Assembly: GCA_000402835.1 (NCBI GenBank)
Contig: AQRZ01000050.1
Location: forward strand, 10,134 to 37,290
DNA: 27,157 bases
Reading direction: 5' to 3'
From: Synergistetes bacterium JGI 0000079-D21
GTDB taxonomy: Bacteria; Synergistota; Synergistia; Synergistales; 79-D21
A program made the translations under genes and the position numbers. The notes below the pieces were generated by a model. It saw only the letters and a program-made list of their open reading frames with translations, ran no database searches and was not told where the DNA came from. This document shows, one piece after another, positions 15,056-22,976 of this stretch (its first letter is position 1; every line of letters starts with the position of its first letter).

Positions 15056-16690
15056 CTATCGAGCATCAAAATCGAGGCACGCTGCCCAGATCAGGTCGGC
15101 ATCCCTGCGGAGGATTTCAACGATATGCGAAGGCACCCCGCTGTCGATCTGGAGTGCCCCAAGAGCCTGCCCGCTTCCGTTCTTCCTCCCGAGGGCGAAG
15201 TTGGCAATGTTGACCCCGGCTTCGCCCAGGAGGGTTCCAATCCGCCCGATGACGCCTGGCCGGTCGAAATTGCTGAACAACAGGACAGCTCCCTGGGGAA
15301 CGAAGTCGATCCAGAAACCGCCGATTTCCACGATCCGCATTTTCCCCTCCTCCGTAACCGTTCCCGCGATCCCAAGGGGCCTACCCCCGCAAAAGAACGC
15401 TGCCTCCAGGCTGTTTCGGTAAGTCCCGGCTTCCCCTCTTGCCTCTTCCACCTGGATCCCGCGTTCCGCCGCAAGGATGGGAGCAATCATGAGGTTGACC
15501 TCGGGCCCCTGGTGCACTTCCAGGAACCCCTTGAGCATCGCCACGGTAAATGGCGCGTACCGATAGGGAAGTTCGAACGAAACAGGGTCCTCTTCCTCGA
15601 AAAGGGGACCCCTGCGAACGATCCGTATCCCGGTTGCAGCCTCAGGGCAAAGGTGTGCACCCAGGATCCCGATGCGCCGGGCCAGGTCAAGAAAAGCCCG
15701 CCGTGAACCGGTCATGCGCTGTTCGACGAACGGCAGGTTGACCGCATGCTCGTAGGGGGCCCCCCTGAGGGCGGCCAGCAGGTTCTCCGCTGCGATGCGG
15801 GCGACCGCGGACTGTGCCTCCTCGGTGTTAGCCCCGAGGTGCGGGGTAAGAACGACTCGATCCGCGAGATCTTCCGCCAGTAGGGGATGGTCCGCGCCCG
15901 GGGGTTCGCTCGAGTAAACGTCAAAAGCGACCCTCGACAGCTTTCCGGTCCTCAGGGCATCTGCACACGCGTTTTCGTCCACGAGGCTTCCCCTCGCGCA
16001 ATTGATCAGGCAGGCTCCCGCCTTGAAGGCTTGGAGCTCCTCCCGGCCGATCATCCCCCGGGTTTCGGCAGTGGCAGGAACGTGCAGGGTCACAATATCG
16101 GAGTCTTTGAGTGCCTCCGGGATGGTTTCAAAACGACGGATCCCTAGAGCTTCCATCTTCGTAGACGGAACATACGGATCGTAGGCGGCGACATCCATGC
16201 CGAAGGCCCTTGCCCTGAGGGCGACCTGTGTTCCGATCCTTCCCAGCCCCACGACCAGGAGCCTCTTCCCGTGAAGCTGGAACCCCATGAAGGCTTTCCG
16301 ATCCCAGGCTCCCGACTTCACGGAACAATGGGCCTGGGGCACTTTCCTTGCCATGGAGAGCAAGAGGGCCATGGTGTGTTCGGTGGCGGCAAGGGTGTTT
16401 CCGGTGGGAGCGTTGATGACGACGACTCCCCTGCGGCTCGCTTCTGCAAGATCGATGTTGTCTACTCCTACGCCGGCCCTGGCCGCCACTTTCAAGCGAG
16501 GCGCGCGCTCCAGGAATTCCCGGTCAATGGTCGTTCCGCTTCGAGTCAGGACCGCATCGATGGTGCCGACTTCCTCAAGAAGCTCCGCGCGGGAACATTT
16601 CGTTCTCAGGATTAGCTCGACATCCTGGGCGGCCGCCAGGATGCGGGTTCCTTCCTCGTGAATCGATTCTGCCACCATGACTCTCCACAT
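15056..16690 (-). CDS. serA: D-3-phosphoglycerate dehydrogenase
   Basis: A 544-residue enzyme for the first step of serine synthesis: 3-phosphoglycerate to 3-phosphohydroxypyruvate with NAD. The substrate-binding domain comes first, then the Rossmann motif VVGLGRIGTQVA. The catalytic Arg is in NCARGSLVDE, the Glu lies in the SSEPPGADHPL region, and the His is in LTPHLGANTEEAQ. After about residue 320 come an ASB-type intervening domain and a C-terminal ACT domain (GAVLLFSNFDRPGVIGRIGTLL, GVNIANFALGR), which usually binds serine for feedback. Length matches the long bacterial form. The ATG at 16690 follows GGGGAGG by 8 bases; the open frame extends further upstream but would read through the terminator hairpin. 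A leader ORF and attenuator-like terminator precede it. Confidence 0.95.
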   Translation of the reverse strand: MWRVMVAESIHEEGTRILAAAQDVELILRTKCSRAELLEEVGTIDAVLTRSGTTIDREFLERAPRLKVAARAGVGVDNIDLAEASRRGVVVINAPTGNTLAATEHTMALLLSMARKVPQAHCSVKSGAWDRKAFMGFQLHGKRLLVVGLGRIGTQVALRARAFGMDVAAYDPYVPSTKMEALGIRRFETIPEALKDSDIVTLHVPATAETRGMIGREELQAFKAGACLINCARGSLVDENACADALRTGKLSRVAFDVYSSEPPGADHPLLAEDLADRVVLTPHLGANTEEAQSAVARIAAENLLAALRGAPYEHAVNLPFVEQRMTGSRRAFLDLARRIGILGAHLCPEAATGIRIVRRGPLFEEEDPVSFELPYRYAPFTVAMLKGFLEVHQGPEVNLMIAPILAAERGIQVEEARGEAGTYRNSLEAAFFCGGRPLGIAGTVTEEGKMRIVEIGGFWIDFVPQGAVLLFSNFDRPGVIGRIGTLLGEAGVNIANFALGRKNGSGQALGALQIDSGVPSHIVEILRRDADLIWAACLDFDAR

Positions 16691-16706
16691 AGAAAACACC
16701 TCCCCG

Positions 16707-16742
16707 AAAAAAAAGGAGCCGGGGATTTTTTCCCCCGGCTCC
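16707..16742 (-). terminator. Intrinsic terminator in the serA leader (candidate attenuator)
   Basis: On the minus strand GGAGCCGGGG pairs perfectly with CCCCGGCTCC (10 bp, 16715-16742, 8-base loop) and is followed by eight T (16707-16714). It lies after the leader ORF and ends only 17 bases before the serA ATG; the serA SD follows the T-run directly. A full terminator between a promoter and the first gene it serves indicates attenuation control. Confidence 0.85.
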
Positions 16743-16772
16743 GTCCAACTCTTTCCAGAAAATGCGCCTGTA

Positions 16773-16886
16773 CTAGGAAAGGTCCTCCCGGCCGGGATCC
16801 AAGCACCCGATGCACCACCCGCAGCAGCGGGAGGCGCTGGAAGAACCCTGGGAAACCTTTGCAAAAGGCGTCGGGATGGACCTCAT
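16773..16886 (-). CDS. Ser/Cys-rich leader peptide upstream of serA
   Basis: A 37-codon ORF starting at ATG 16886, with AGGAGAG upstream, and ending at TAG 16773. It sits between a strong promoter and the terminator in front of serA. Residues 12-25 read S-Q-G-S-S-S-A-S-R-C-C-G-W-C, with one more Cys at 28. The block therefore has five Ser and three Cys codons within 14, and the peptide has eight Ser and four Cys in all. Such a run of codons for the pathway product, before a terminator, is the layout of classical leader peptides (trp, his). Cysteine is made from serine, so both stall signals make sense. RNA segments around the Ser codons (16828-16834) and near the end of the ORF (16784-16796) offer the alternative pairings an attenuator needs. 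A functional Cys-rich mini-protein is the alternative reading. Confidence 0.65.
   Translation of the reverse strand: MRSIPTPFAKVSQGSSSASRCCGWCIGCLDPGREDLS
16784..16834 (-). promoter_or_regulatory. Candidate 1:2 and 2:3 pairing segments of the serA attenuator
   Basis: Segment 1, CCTCCCG (16828-16834), lies in the Ser/Arg/Cys codon block and pairs with segment 2, CGGGAGG (16784-16790). The adjoining CCCGGC (16791-16796) can instead pair with GCCGGG (16734-16739) in the 5' arm of the terminator, forming an antiterminator. A ribosome stalled in the Ser/Cys block would cover segment 1 and free segment 2. The pairings are seen in the sequence; the mechanism is inferred. Confidence 0.5.
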
Positions 16887-16919
16887 TTTCTCTCTCCTGA
16901 AGCGATAAAAAGATGTTTT

Positions 16920-16948
16920 TTTATACCATCGGTTCAAAGCCGAGTCAA
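16920..16948 (-). promoter_or_regulatory. Strong promoter of the serA leader and operon
   Basis: On the minus strand TTGACT (16943-16948), a 17-base spacer and TATAAA (16920-16925). The start site would be near 16913, giving about 26 bases before the leader-peptide ATG. It lies between the end of the GGDEF gene and the leader ORF, so the serA unit is independent of the signalling operon. Confidence 0.78.
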
Positions 16949-16975
16949 GAAGGGGAAGCCGCTTGCTGATCGTGC

Positions 16976-18238
16976 CTAAAGGTCCTCGCAAAAGAACACC
17001 GCGTTTCCTCCCGCAGCCTTCGCCTGATACATCGCGGCATCCGCCTTCTTGACCAATGTGATCGCATCACGTCCATCCAGCGGATAGAAACTGACTCCGA
17101 GGCTTCCGCTGACTCGGAACGTCCCCCCTTCCACCGTGAACGGATCGTCAAAGCACGCCAGGATTCTTTTCGCCACAAGTCCCGCTTCCTCTTTCGACCG
17201 AATCCCGCGGAGAATAAAGGTGAATTCGTCTCCGCCCATCCGGCTGACGAAGTCGTCCCCACGGACGCTTTGGGCCAGCCGCCGGGCTACGGCTCTCAAA
17301 AGGTAATCCCCGATATCGTGCCCCATGGTGTCGTTGATCTCCTTGAACTGGTCAAGGTCCAGGAACAGCAGGGCCGCCGGTTCGGGGTCCTGGCGCCGGC
17401 TTCCGAGAATCTCTCCCAGGCGGGCGAAGAAAAAGCGGCGGTTCGGCAGATCCGTCAACTGGTCATGGTACGCCATGTACTGGATTTGCTCTTCATACCG
17501 CTTGAGTTCGGTGATATCCCGGATGATCACCGCGTATCCCACGGTTCTGCCCGCTTCGTCCTTCACCCTGGAGATGGAAAGGGAAATCGGGAAGGTCTCG
17601 CCGTTCTTTCTGCGGCTTTCCAGCTCCCCCTGCCAGCTTTCCGTCCCCGAGGAACCCGAAAGGACCTCCATGAAGGCCCGGTGTGCCCTCCCCTTGAAAA
17701 GGGCGTGGAGTTCCTTGCCAAGGACTTCTCCCCTGAGATAGCCGAATGTACCGGTGAAGGCCTCGTTGACGAAGGTGATATGTCCCTCCGTGTCGGTGAC
17801 GCAGACGCTTTCCTTGACGCTTTGCATGGCCTGGGACAGCATCAGGATTTGGCGCTCCCGCCTCTTGTTCTGGAGGGCCATTTCGACGGTGACGGGAAGG
17901 ACCTTGAGATAGCAGCTCTCCGGGTCCTTGATGAGGTAATCGTAGGCACCCGATTTCATGGCCTTTACCGCGATCTCTTCGTCTCCGGTCCCGGTGGCGA
18001 AAATGAGGGGGGTGTCTTCCAGTTCGGCAATCAAGTCGAATCCGGTCCCGTCTCCAAGAAAGTAGTCCGAAATCACGAGGTCGTAACGCTTCTTCTTAAG
18101 AAGGGTACGCCCTTCTGCCAAAGAACCGGCGATATCGTAATCGTAGGGCAGGTTCTCGCTCTTGACGTGGCGGATAAATGCTTTCTGGTCCACCTCGTCA
18201 TCCTCGACCACCAGGATGCTCAACCGTTCTTCGCCCAT
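16976..18238 (-). CDS. Response regulator with REC-PAS-GGDEF domains (diguanylate cyclase)
   Basis: A 420-residue cytoplasmic signalling protein. The receiver domain (residues 5-125) has the acidic pair at 13-14, the phospho-acceptor Asp58 in VISDYFLGDG, and Lys104 in YLIKD. The PAS domain (about 135-255) contains VCVTDTEGHITFVNEAF and the PAC-like RVKDEAGRTVGYAVIIRDITELK. The GGDEF domain (about 260-418) opens MAYHDQLTDLPNRRFF and has the intact MGGDEF active site, so it should make cyclic di-GMP from GTP. No clear RxxD inhibitory site is seen before the GGDEF. The ATG at 18238 follows GGAGGAGAAGG. It is the last gene of the four-gene operon and probably the output of the two histidine kinases upstream. 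It is not clear which kinase phosphorylates it. Confidence 0.93.
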   Translation of the reverse strand: MGEERLSILVVEDDEVDQKAFIRHVKSENLPYDYDIAGSLAEGRTLLKKKRYDLVISDYFLGDGTGFDLIAELEDTPLIFATGTGDEEIAVKAMKSGAYDYLIKDPESCYLKVLPVTVEMALQNKRRERQILMLSQAMQSVKESVCVTDTEGHITFVNEAFTGTFGYLRGEVLGKELHALFKGRAHRAFMEVLSGSSGTESWQGELESRRKNGETFPISLSISRVKDEAGRTVGYAVIIRDITELKRYEEQIQYMAYHDQLTDLPNRRFFFARLGEILGSRRQDPEPAALLFLDLDQFKEINDTMGHDIGDYLLRAVARRLAQSVRGDDFVSRMGGDEFTFILRGIRSKEEAGLVAKRILACFDDPFTVEGGTFRVSGSLGVSFYPLDGRDAITLVKKADAAMYQAKAAGGNAVFFCEDL

Positions 18239-18275
18239 GTCCTTCTCCTCCTCTCGAACCGGCCGGAAAATTCGC

Positions 18276-18683
18276 TCAGGGGAGTTCGCTCAGGGTCCAG
18301 TAGAGGTTGATCGCCCGGATGACCTCGACGAACTGTAGGTAGTCCACCGGTTTGATCATGTAGCCGGCGACCCCCAGGTTGAAGCTGGAAACACGATCCT
18401 GTTCCTCCCGCGAGGTGGTCAGGACGACGACGGGAATCGGCTTCAGTCTCTCGTCCGCCCGAATGTGCCTCAATAATTCCACGCCGTTCATGCGCGGCAT
18501 GTTGAGGTCCAGGAGGATGATCCCGGGGAGGTCCTTGACCCCCTGAAGGTACTCCAGTGCCTCCTCCCCGTTCCACGTCACCTTCACCGGGTTCGTGACA
18601 TGGATTTCCTTCATGGCCCTCTTGATGGTCATGACGTCCACTTCGTCGTCTTCAACGATCAGGATGGTTTTCTGCTCGTGCAT
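18276..18683 (-). CDS. Stand-alone response regulator receiver protein (Rcp1-like)
   Basis: A 135-residue single receiver domain with no output domain. It shows the acidic pair in VEDDEVD (residues 11-17), phospho-acceptor Asp59 in ILLDLNMPRMNG, the Thr pair at 89-90 in VVLTTSREE, and Lys111 in GYMIKPVDY. The C-terminal helix with FVEVIRAINLYWTLSELP is typical of Rcp1-type regulators that pair with phytochrome-class kinases. The ATG at 18683 follows GGGAGG; a longer open frame upstream overlaps the kinase gene in another frame and is not needed. It starts 13 bases after the CHASE4 kinase stop, making them a likely cognate pair. Confidence 0.93.
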   Translation of the reverse strand: MHEQKTILIVEDDEVDVMTIKRAMKEIHVTNPVKVTWNGEEALEYLQGVKDLPGIILLDLNMPRMNGVELLRHIRADERLKPIPVVVLTTSREEQDRVSSFNLGVAGYMIKPVDYLQFVEVIRAINLYWTLSELP

Positions 18684-18696
18684 GGGTAGACCTCCC

Positions 18697-20439
18697 TCAT
18701 TGGAGTTGGGCTTCCGGGAGCCGGAAGGGAATCGTGAAGAAAAAGGTGGTTCCATCTCCTGCGGCGGATTCGATCCAGATTTCCCCGCCCATCTGTTCGA
18801 TGATCTTCTTGACGACGGCCAATCCCACTCCCGTGCTGCCTGGCGTATCCTTGGGACCCAGCGTTTGGAAGATCTGGAAAACTTTTTCGTGGTATTTCTC
18901 CTCGATTCCCGGACCGTTGTCGGAGACATGGAACTTCCAGCCCTTCCCGTCGGGCTCGCAACCGATCCGGATCTCGCCATGCGGTTTGTCGATATACTTG
19001 ATCGCGTTGCTGATGAGGTTCTGGAAGACTTCCCCGAGTTTCGTCCGATCCACCACCAGTGTCGGGAGATTTTCCTGGACCGTGACGGTGAATTTCTCCC
19101 CTGGGGCCAGCAAGTCAACCGTTTCGGCGACCAGGGCGTTGCAATCCACCGGGACCATTTCTTCCCGGCTTCGCCCGACCCTCGAATATTTCAGGATTCC
19201 GTCGATCAGGTCATTCATCCTCCGGACACGGACAAGAAGCAGGTCCAGCTTTTCCTGCGCTTCTTCGTCCAGGCTGTCCCGATGGTCGGTCGAGATCCAA
19301 CCGGCCAGCGTGGAAATTCCCCTCAAGGGAGCCTTGAGGTCGTGGGAAACAACGTAGGCAAAGTCCTGCAGTTCCTGGTTCGCAGCCTTCAGCCTGGCCG
19401 TCGACTTTTCCAGGGCCGAGAGGAACTGGTTGATTTTTTCCTTCAAGACCGCCAACTCGTCCCGCCCGTCTACGGTGACCCTGCGGGAAAGGTCTTCGCT
19501 GGCGGAGATCGCCTGCACCTCGGCACTCAGGCGATAGAGGCGCGAAAGGACCATCTTGTCCAGCAGCAGCAGGACGATCCCGATTACGCAAACGCTGAAG
19601 AAGGCAAAAAGGGCGACAAAAAGGGTGAGGGTCCTTCTCCCCTGCTCGTAGATCTGCCGGGGCAGGAGGAACTTCATGGCTGCGATGGGAATCGCGTCCA
19701 TTTCCTTGAGGAGGACGAATCCGGCAATCTGGTCCCCGTCCACCCGGTAATTCGCATACCCTCCCGTTTCGTCTGCCTCGAGGAGCAAGCGCGCGGGAAC
19801 TTCGGGCGCGCTCAGGGGGAGCAGCGAAACCGGCATGCCTGCCTGTTTCGCGATCACACCCAGGAAGGCTTCGTCGACTTTCCTGACCATGAAGAGGCTG
19901 CCGGCAGGAGGGCCACTTCCGTCGCTTCGAAGGACCGGATGCCCGGCAACGAGGAAAAGTCCTTCCGGGGCGGAAAGAAGTCCTTTGCCGCCTGACTCCC
20001 CTCGCCGGGTCCCGCCTGTCGCGCCGATGGCCTGGAGTCTTTTCCGAATCGACTCGGGAAGGTGAAGGGGAAGATTCTTAGCGAAGTCGTACCCGGCCCC
20101 CTTCACGAGTTCTCCCTTCGAGTTCACGAAAACGATGAAATGAATGCCGAGGCTTTTGAAGGTGTCCGGGACCAGGTTTTCCTTTTCGAACCCGGGACCC
20201 GGATTTCGAAGGTAGTCGTAGGCGCTGTCCCAGACCGCCCAATCCCTCGCATAGGAGGAGAACCGGTCCATCTGGGCCATGAAAACCGATTCAAGCCGGC
20301 GGGCGTTCAGGGACAGGTTTTCCTTCTCGAGTTCGACGTACCGCTGGAACAGGATTCCCCTTGACGCGGCAATGATCAGGGCAACCATGAGCACGGCAGA
20401 AATGCAGAGAATAAGGACGGTTTTCTTCCTGAGCGTCAC
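18697..20439 (-). CDS. Membrane sensor histidine kinase, CHASE4-HAMP-HisKA-HATPase
   Basis: A 580-residue two-transmembrane sensor kinase. TM1 lies at about residues 7-28. The extracytoplasmic domain has a CHASE4-like signature, SYARDWAVWDSAYDYL (about 61-76). TM2 is at about 270-295, followed by a HAMP linker. The HisKA domain contains the phospho-acceptor His in VVSHDLKAPLRGIS, in a phytochrome-type context. The HATPase domain has the N box (NLISNAIKYI), G1 (DNGPGIEEKY) and G2 (GSTGVGLAVVKKI). The ligand is unknown. The start is GTG at 20439; the preceding kinase gene's TGA overlaps it as GTGA, so translation is coupled. The receiver protein follows 13 bases after the stop. Confidence 0.92.
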   Translation of the reverse strand: MTLRKKTVLILCISAVLMVALIIAASRGILFQRYVELEKENLSLNARRLESVFMAQMDRFSSYARDWAVWDSAYDYLRNPGPGFEKENLVPDTFKSLGIHFIVFVNSKGELVKGAGYDFAKNLPLHLPESIRKRLQAIGATGGTRRGESGGKGLLSAPEGLFLVAGHPVLRSDGSGPPAGSLFMVRKVDEAFLGVIAKQAGMPVSLLPLSAPEVPARLLLEADETGGYANYRVDGDQIAGFVLLKEMDAIPIAAMKFLLPRQIYEQGRRTLTLFVALFAFFSVCVIGIVLLLLDKMVLSRLYRLSAEVQAISASEDLSRRVTVDGRDELAVLKEKINQFLSALEKSTARLKAANQELQDFAYVVSHDLKAPLRGISTLAGWISTDHRDSLDEEAQEKLDLLLVRVRRMNDLIDGILKYSRVGRSREEMVPVDCNALVAETVDLLAPGEKFTVTVQENLPTLVVDRTKLGEVFQNLISNAIKYIDKPHGEIRIGCEPDGKGWKFHVSDNGPGIEEKYHEKVFQIFQTLGPKDTPGSTGVGLAVVKKIIEQMGGEIWIESAAGDGTTFFFTIPFRLPEAQLQ

Positions 20440-21536
20440 TCGGAGGACCTCCTCGAATGGAGATAGTCAGGCAGTGCTTCCGGCGTCGGGAGGGTGAAGG
20501 AAAGGAGCGCCCCCTCCCCGGGTTTCGACTGGAGGCTCAACTCGCCCCCTTCCAACTGGACGATCTTTTTGGCCAGGGTCAGCCCGATCCCGATCCCCTC
20601 CTCGTCTGGCGATACTTTCTGGAAAAGCTTGAAAATCCGCTCCTGGTGCTCGAGGGGAATCCCCTTCCCGTCATCCTGGATCCAGATTTTCCACTTCCCC
20701 TGTTCCTGGCAGGCTCCGATCCGGATTTCTCCCCCTTCCTTATCCATGGATTTCAGCGCGTTGTCGAGGAGACTCTGAAAAAGCTCCCGGAGGCGTCCTC
20801 GCGTTCCGCCGACCACGGGGAGGGGCGTTTCTCGAAGGACGCGAACTCCTTCCTTCGGGGAAAGGGCGCGGATCGTATCCTCCAGGACCGCTTCGAGGTC
20901 GACAGGCCCCGCCGCTTCGCTTGAATTCGCGATTCGGGAAAACCGGAGAAGGCCTTCGATCATCGCGTACATCCGGTGAACGCGGCTGATGAGAAGATCG
21001 AGGTTTTCCCGCCCGTCCTCTCCGATTCGCTCTGCGAAGTCGTCCCGTATCCACCCTGCCAGGGAAGAAATCCCCCGAAGGGGCGCCTTGAGGTCGTGAG
21101 AAACGATCGATACGAACTCCTTCAGTTCCGAACTGGCCGTCTCGGCTGCCTTTAGCAGCGATGCCTGCTTTTCTTCCATTTTCCTCAACAGCGTGACATC
21201 TTCAACTCCCCCCACGAACGTCCTTGCCGGGCATTCCGCCGCGGACGGCACCCGCCGCACCGTCACCCGGATGCGTCTTTCCCCAGCGTCCTTCGGGGAT
21301 GCCTCGAAAACCGCATCGAAGACAGTTCCGTCGGCGAGTTCCTTCAGGCGTTCCCCGACAGAATCTGTCGTGCCCGAAGCGAAAAGGTCCCCCAGGAAAA
21401 GTCCGAAACAGGCGTCCCGGTTTCGGCCCAGCAGTTTCTGGAAAGCAGGGTTGGCGTACGAAACGGCGAGATGGGCGTCCAGAAAGAAAACCGCCTGGGG
21501 TAGGGCCTCGAGAAGCTGATCCTGGCTCTCTTCCAT
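20436..21536 (-). CDS. Cytoplasmic PAS-domain sensor histidine kinase
   Basis: A 366-residue soluble kinase with no transmembrane segment. The PAS domain (about residues 5-120) reads ALPQAVFFLDAHLAVSYANPAFQKLLG. A short coiled linker precedes the HisKA domain, with phospho-acceptor His in IVSHDLKAPLRGISSLAGW. The HATPase domain has the N box (SLLDNALKSMD), G1 (DDGKGIPLEH) and G2 (GIGIGLTLAKKI). Its HisKA block is very like that of the following kinase, which suggests duplication of the catalytic module with a new sensor. I chose the ATG at 21536 for its AAGGAG SD; an in-frame ATG at 21587 would add 17 residues without a good SD. It is the first gene of the signalling operon. Confidence 0.9.
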   Translation of the reverse strand: MEESQDQLLEALPQAVFFLDAHLAVSYANPAFQKLLGRNRDACFGLFLGDLFASGTTDSVGERLKELADGTVFDAVFEASPKDAGERRIRVTVRRVPSAAECPARTFVGGVEDVTLLRKMEEKQASLLKAAETASSELKEFVSIVSHDLKAPLRGISSLAGWIRDDFAERIGEDGRENLDLLISRVHRMYAMIEGLLRFSRIANSSEAAGPVDLEAVLEDTIRALSPKEGVRVLRETPLPVVGGTRGRLRELFQSLLDNALKSMDKEGGEIRIGACQEQGKWKIWIQDDGKGIPLEHQERIFKLFQKVSPDEEGIGIGLTLAKKIVQLEGGELSLQSKPGEGALLSFTLPTPEALPDYLHSRRSSE

Positions 21537-21755
21537 GGTGCCGCTCCTTCCCGGGTTAGGGGGCCCTTTCTCCATCGCGAGGCCCATTCCCGTGGATTCA
21601 TCGTTTCTTTAGTTTAACGAAAACTCCCCTTTCCGGAAACTCCCCCTCCCGGAGATGGTTCGAACCATGGACGGCCCCTTCCTCGGCCGGTTTGGGACTT
21701 TTCCCTTCATGCTATAATTCGGCCGTCTTCATTGCGATTTCAGGAGGGGTTTCGA
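21537..21755. promoter_or_regulatory. Divergent region between the signalling operon and the aminotransferase cluster
   Basis: The plus-strand promoter is clear: a perfect TATAAT at 21713-21718 preceded directly by TGC, an extended -10, with a weak TTTGGG at 21691-21696 as -35. The start would be near 21725, about 30 bases before the first aminotransferase ATG. A 14-base perfect palindrome, ATGGTTCGAACCAT, lies at 21655-21668, just upstream. The minus-strand promoter for the kinase operon is not obvious; TAAACT near 21612-21617 is a weak candidate. Confidence 0.6.
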
Positions 21756-22970
21756 ATGAGCGAAAAGGCATGGCAGGAATTGTACTCCACCGTCGGGGCG
21801 GCTCTGAAACCGTCGCCGATCCGGGAACTGCTCAAGCTGACGAAGCGGCCCGGGATGATCTCCTTCGCGGGTGGCAATCCGGATCCCGCCATCTTCCCCG
21901 TGAAGGAATTCGCCGAAGCGGCCCGCATTTTCGGCGAGAGGGGGCAAGAAGTGCTCCAGTACGGCATGACCGAGGGGTTTGAGCCCCTCAAGGAATTCCT
22001 GGCCAACTGGATGGCTCCCAAAATGGGCCGCGTGACCCAACCGGAAGAAATGCTGATCACCACCGGTTCCCAGCAGGTCACCGACCTCTTCTGTTCAGTC
22101 ATGGTCGACCCTGGGGATACGGTGATCGTGGAAGAACCGACCTATCCCGGAGCGCTTCACACCATGAAGAACCACCGGGTGCGCTTCCTCGGGATCCCCT
22201 GCGACCAGGACGGAATGCAGGTGGAACTCCTGCCCGACCTGATCCGGAAAGCCCGGGCCGAGGGGCACCGAATCAAGTTCATCTACAGCATCGTCAATTT
22301 CCAGAATCCCTCGGGCTACACCCTGTCCGAGGCAAGGCGGCGCCGCCTGCTGGAAATCGCGGTCGAAACGGGGATCCCGATCTACGAGGACGACCCTTAC
22401 GGCCTCCTTCGCTACAACGGAACCGACCAGCCGACTATTTTCTCGATGGATACCGAGGGGATGGTTCTCTATGCCGGTTCTTTCTCCAAGATCCTGGCTC
22501 CCGGTTCGCGGGTCGGCTGGGTGGTGGCGCCGAAAGACGTGACGCGAAAAATGGTGATGGTCAAGCAGGGGGTCGACATGTGCACCTCGGTGGTCGCACA
22601 GGCCGCCGTGTATGAATATTGCCGCCTGGGACACCTCGACGGGCACCTGCCGAAGATCCTGGACCATTACCGGAGGAAGCGTGACGCCATGGCAGAAGCC
22701 TTCCGCCAGACGCTTCCGGAAAATGCCGACTATTCGATCCCCGAGGGGGGCTTCTTCTTCTGGATCCGCCTTCCCGGGATCGACACGAAGGAACTTTTCT
22801 ACAAGGCGGTCGAAAAAGGGGTTGCCTTCGTGATCGGGGAGTCCTTCTTCCCTACCGGCGGAGGAAGGGACTACCTTCGGGCATGCTTCACCTTCGCCCA
22901 GCCCGACGAAATTGCCGAAGGGGCCCGGAGGCTCGGCCTCGCGATCGGGGAAATGCAGGGAACTCTCTAG
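21756..22970 (+). CDS. PLP-dependent aminotransferase, class I/II (LysN/MocR-like), copy 1
   Basis: A 404-residue fold-type I aminotransferase. PLP-site motifs: GMISFAGGNPDP near residue 34, TTGSQQVTDL, the NFQNPSGYTLS segment with the Asn-Pro that contacts PLP, YEDDPYGLLRY with the Asp and Tyr, and the Schiff-base Lys in LYAGSFSKILAPGSRVGW. This pattern is shared by 2-aminoadipate/aromatic aminotransferases and the MocR C-terminal domain; the amino-acid substrate is not readable. The ATG at 21756 follows AGGAGGGG. It is the first of three tandem paralogues and the most divergent at several sites: NFQNPSG where the others have NFHNP.G, and GGNPDP where the others have GGMP.P. It has a strong extended -10 promoter. 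Confidence 0.92.
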   Translation: MSEKAWQELYSTVGAALKPSPIRELLKLTKRPGMISFAGGNPDPAIFPVKEFAEAARIFGERGQEVLQYGMTEGFEPLKEFLANWMAPKMGRVTQPEEMLITTGSQQVTDLFCSVMVDPGDTVIVEEPTYPGALHTMKNHRVRFLGIPCDQDGMQVELLPDLIRKARAEGHRIKFIYSIVNFQNPSGYTLSEARRRRLLEIAVETGIPIYEDDPYGLLRYNGTDQPTIFSMDTEGMVLYAGSFSKILAPGSRVGWVVAPKDVTRKMVMVKQGVDMCTSVVAQAAVYEYCRLGHLDGHLPKILDHYRRKRDAMAEAFRQTLPENADYSIPEGGFFFWIRLPGIDTKELFYKAVEKGVAFVIGESFFPTGGGRDYLRACFTFAQPDEIAEGARRLGLAIGEMQGTL

Positions 22971-22976
22971 GGATTC

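Noticed and set aside
16690..16865. Longer N-terminus for SerA starting upstream near 16864
   Set aside because: It would translate through the intrinsic terminator and lacks an SD, while the ATG at 16690 has a strong one and fits the family N-terminus.
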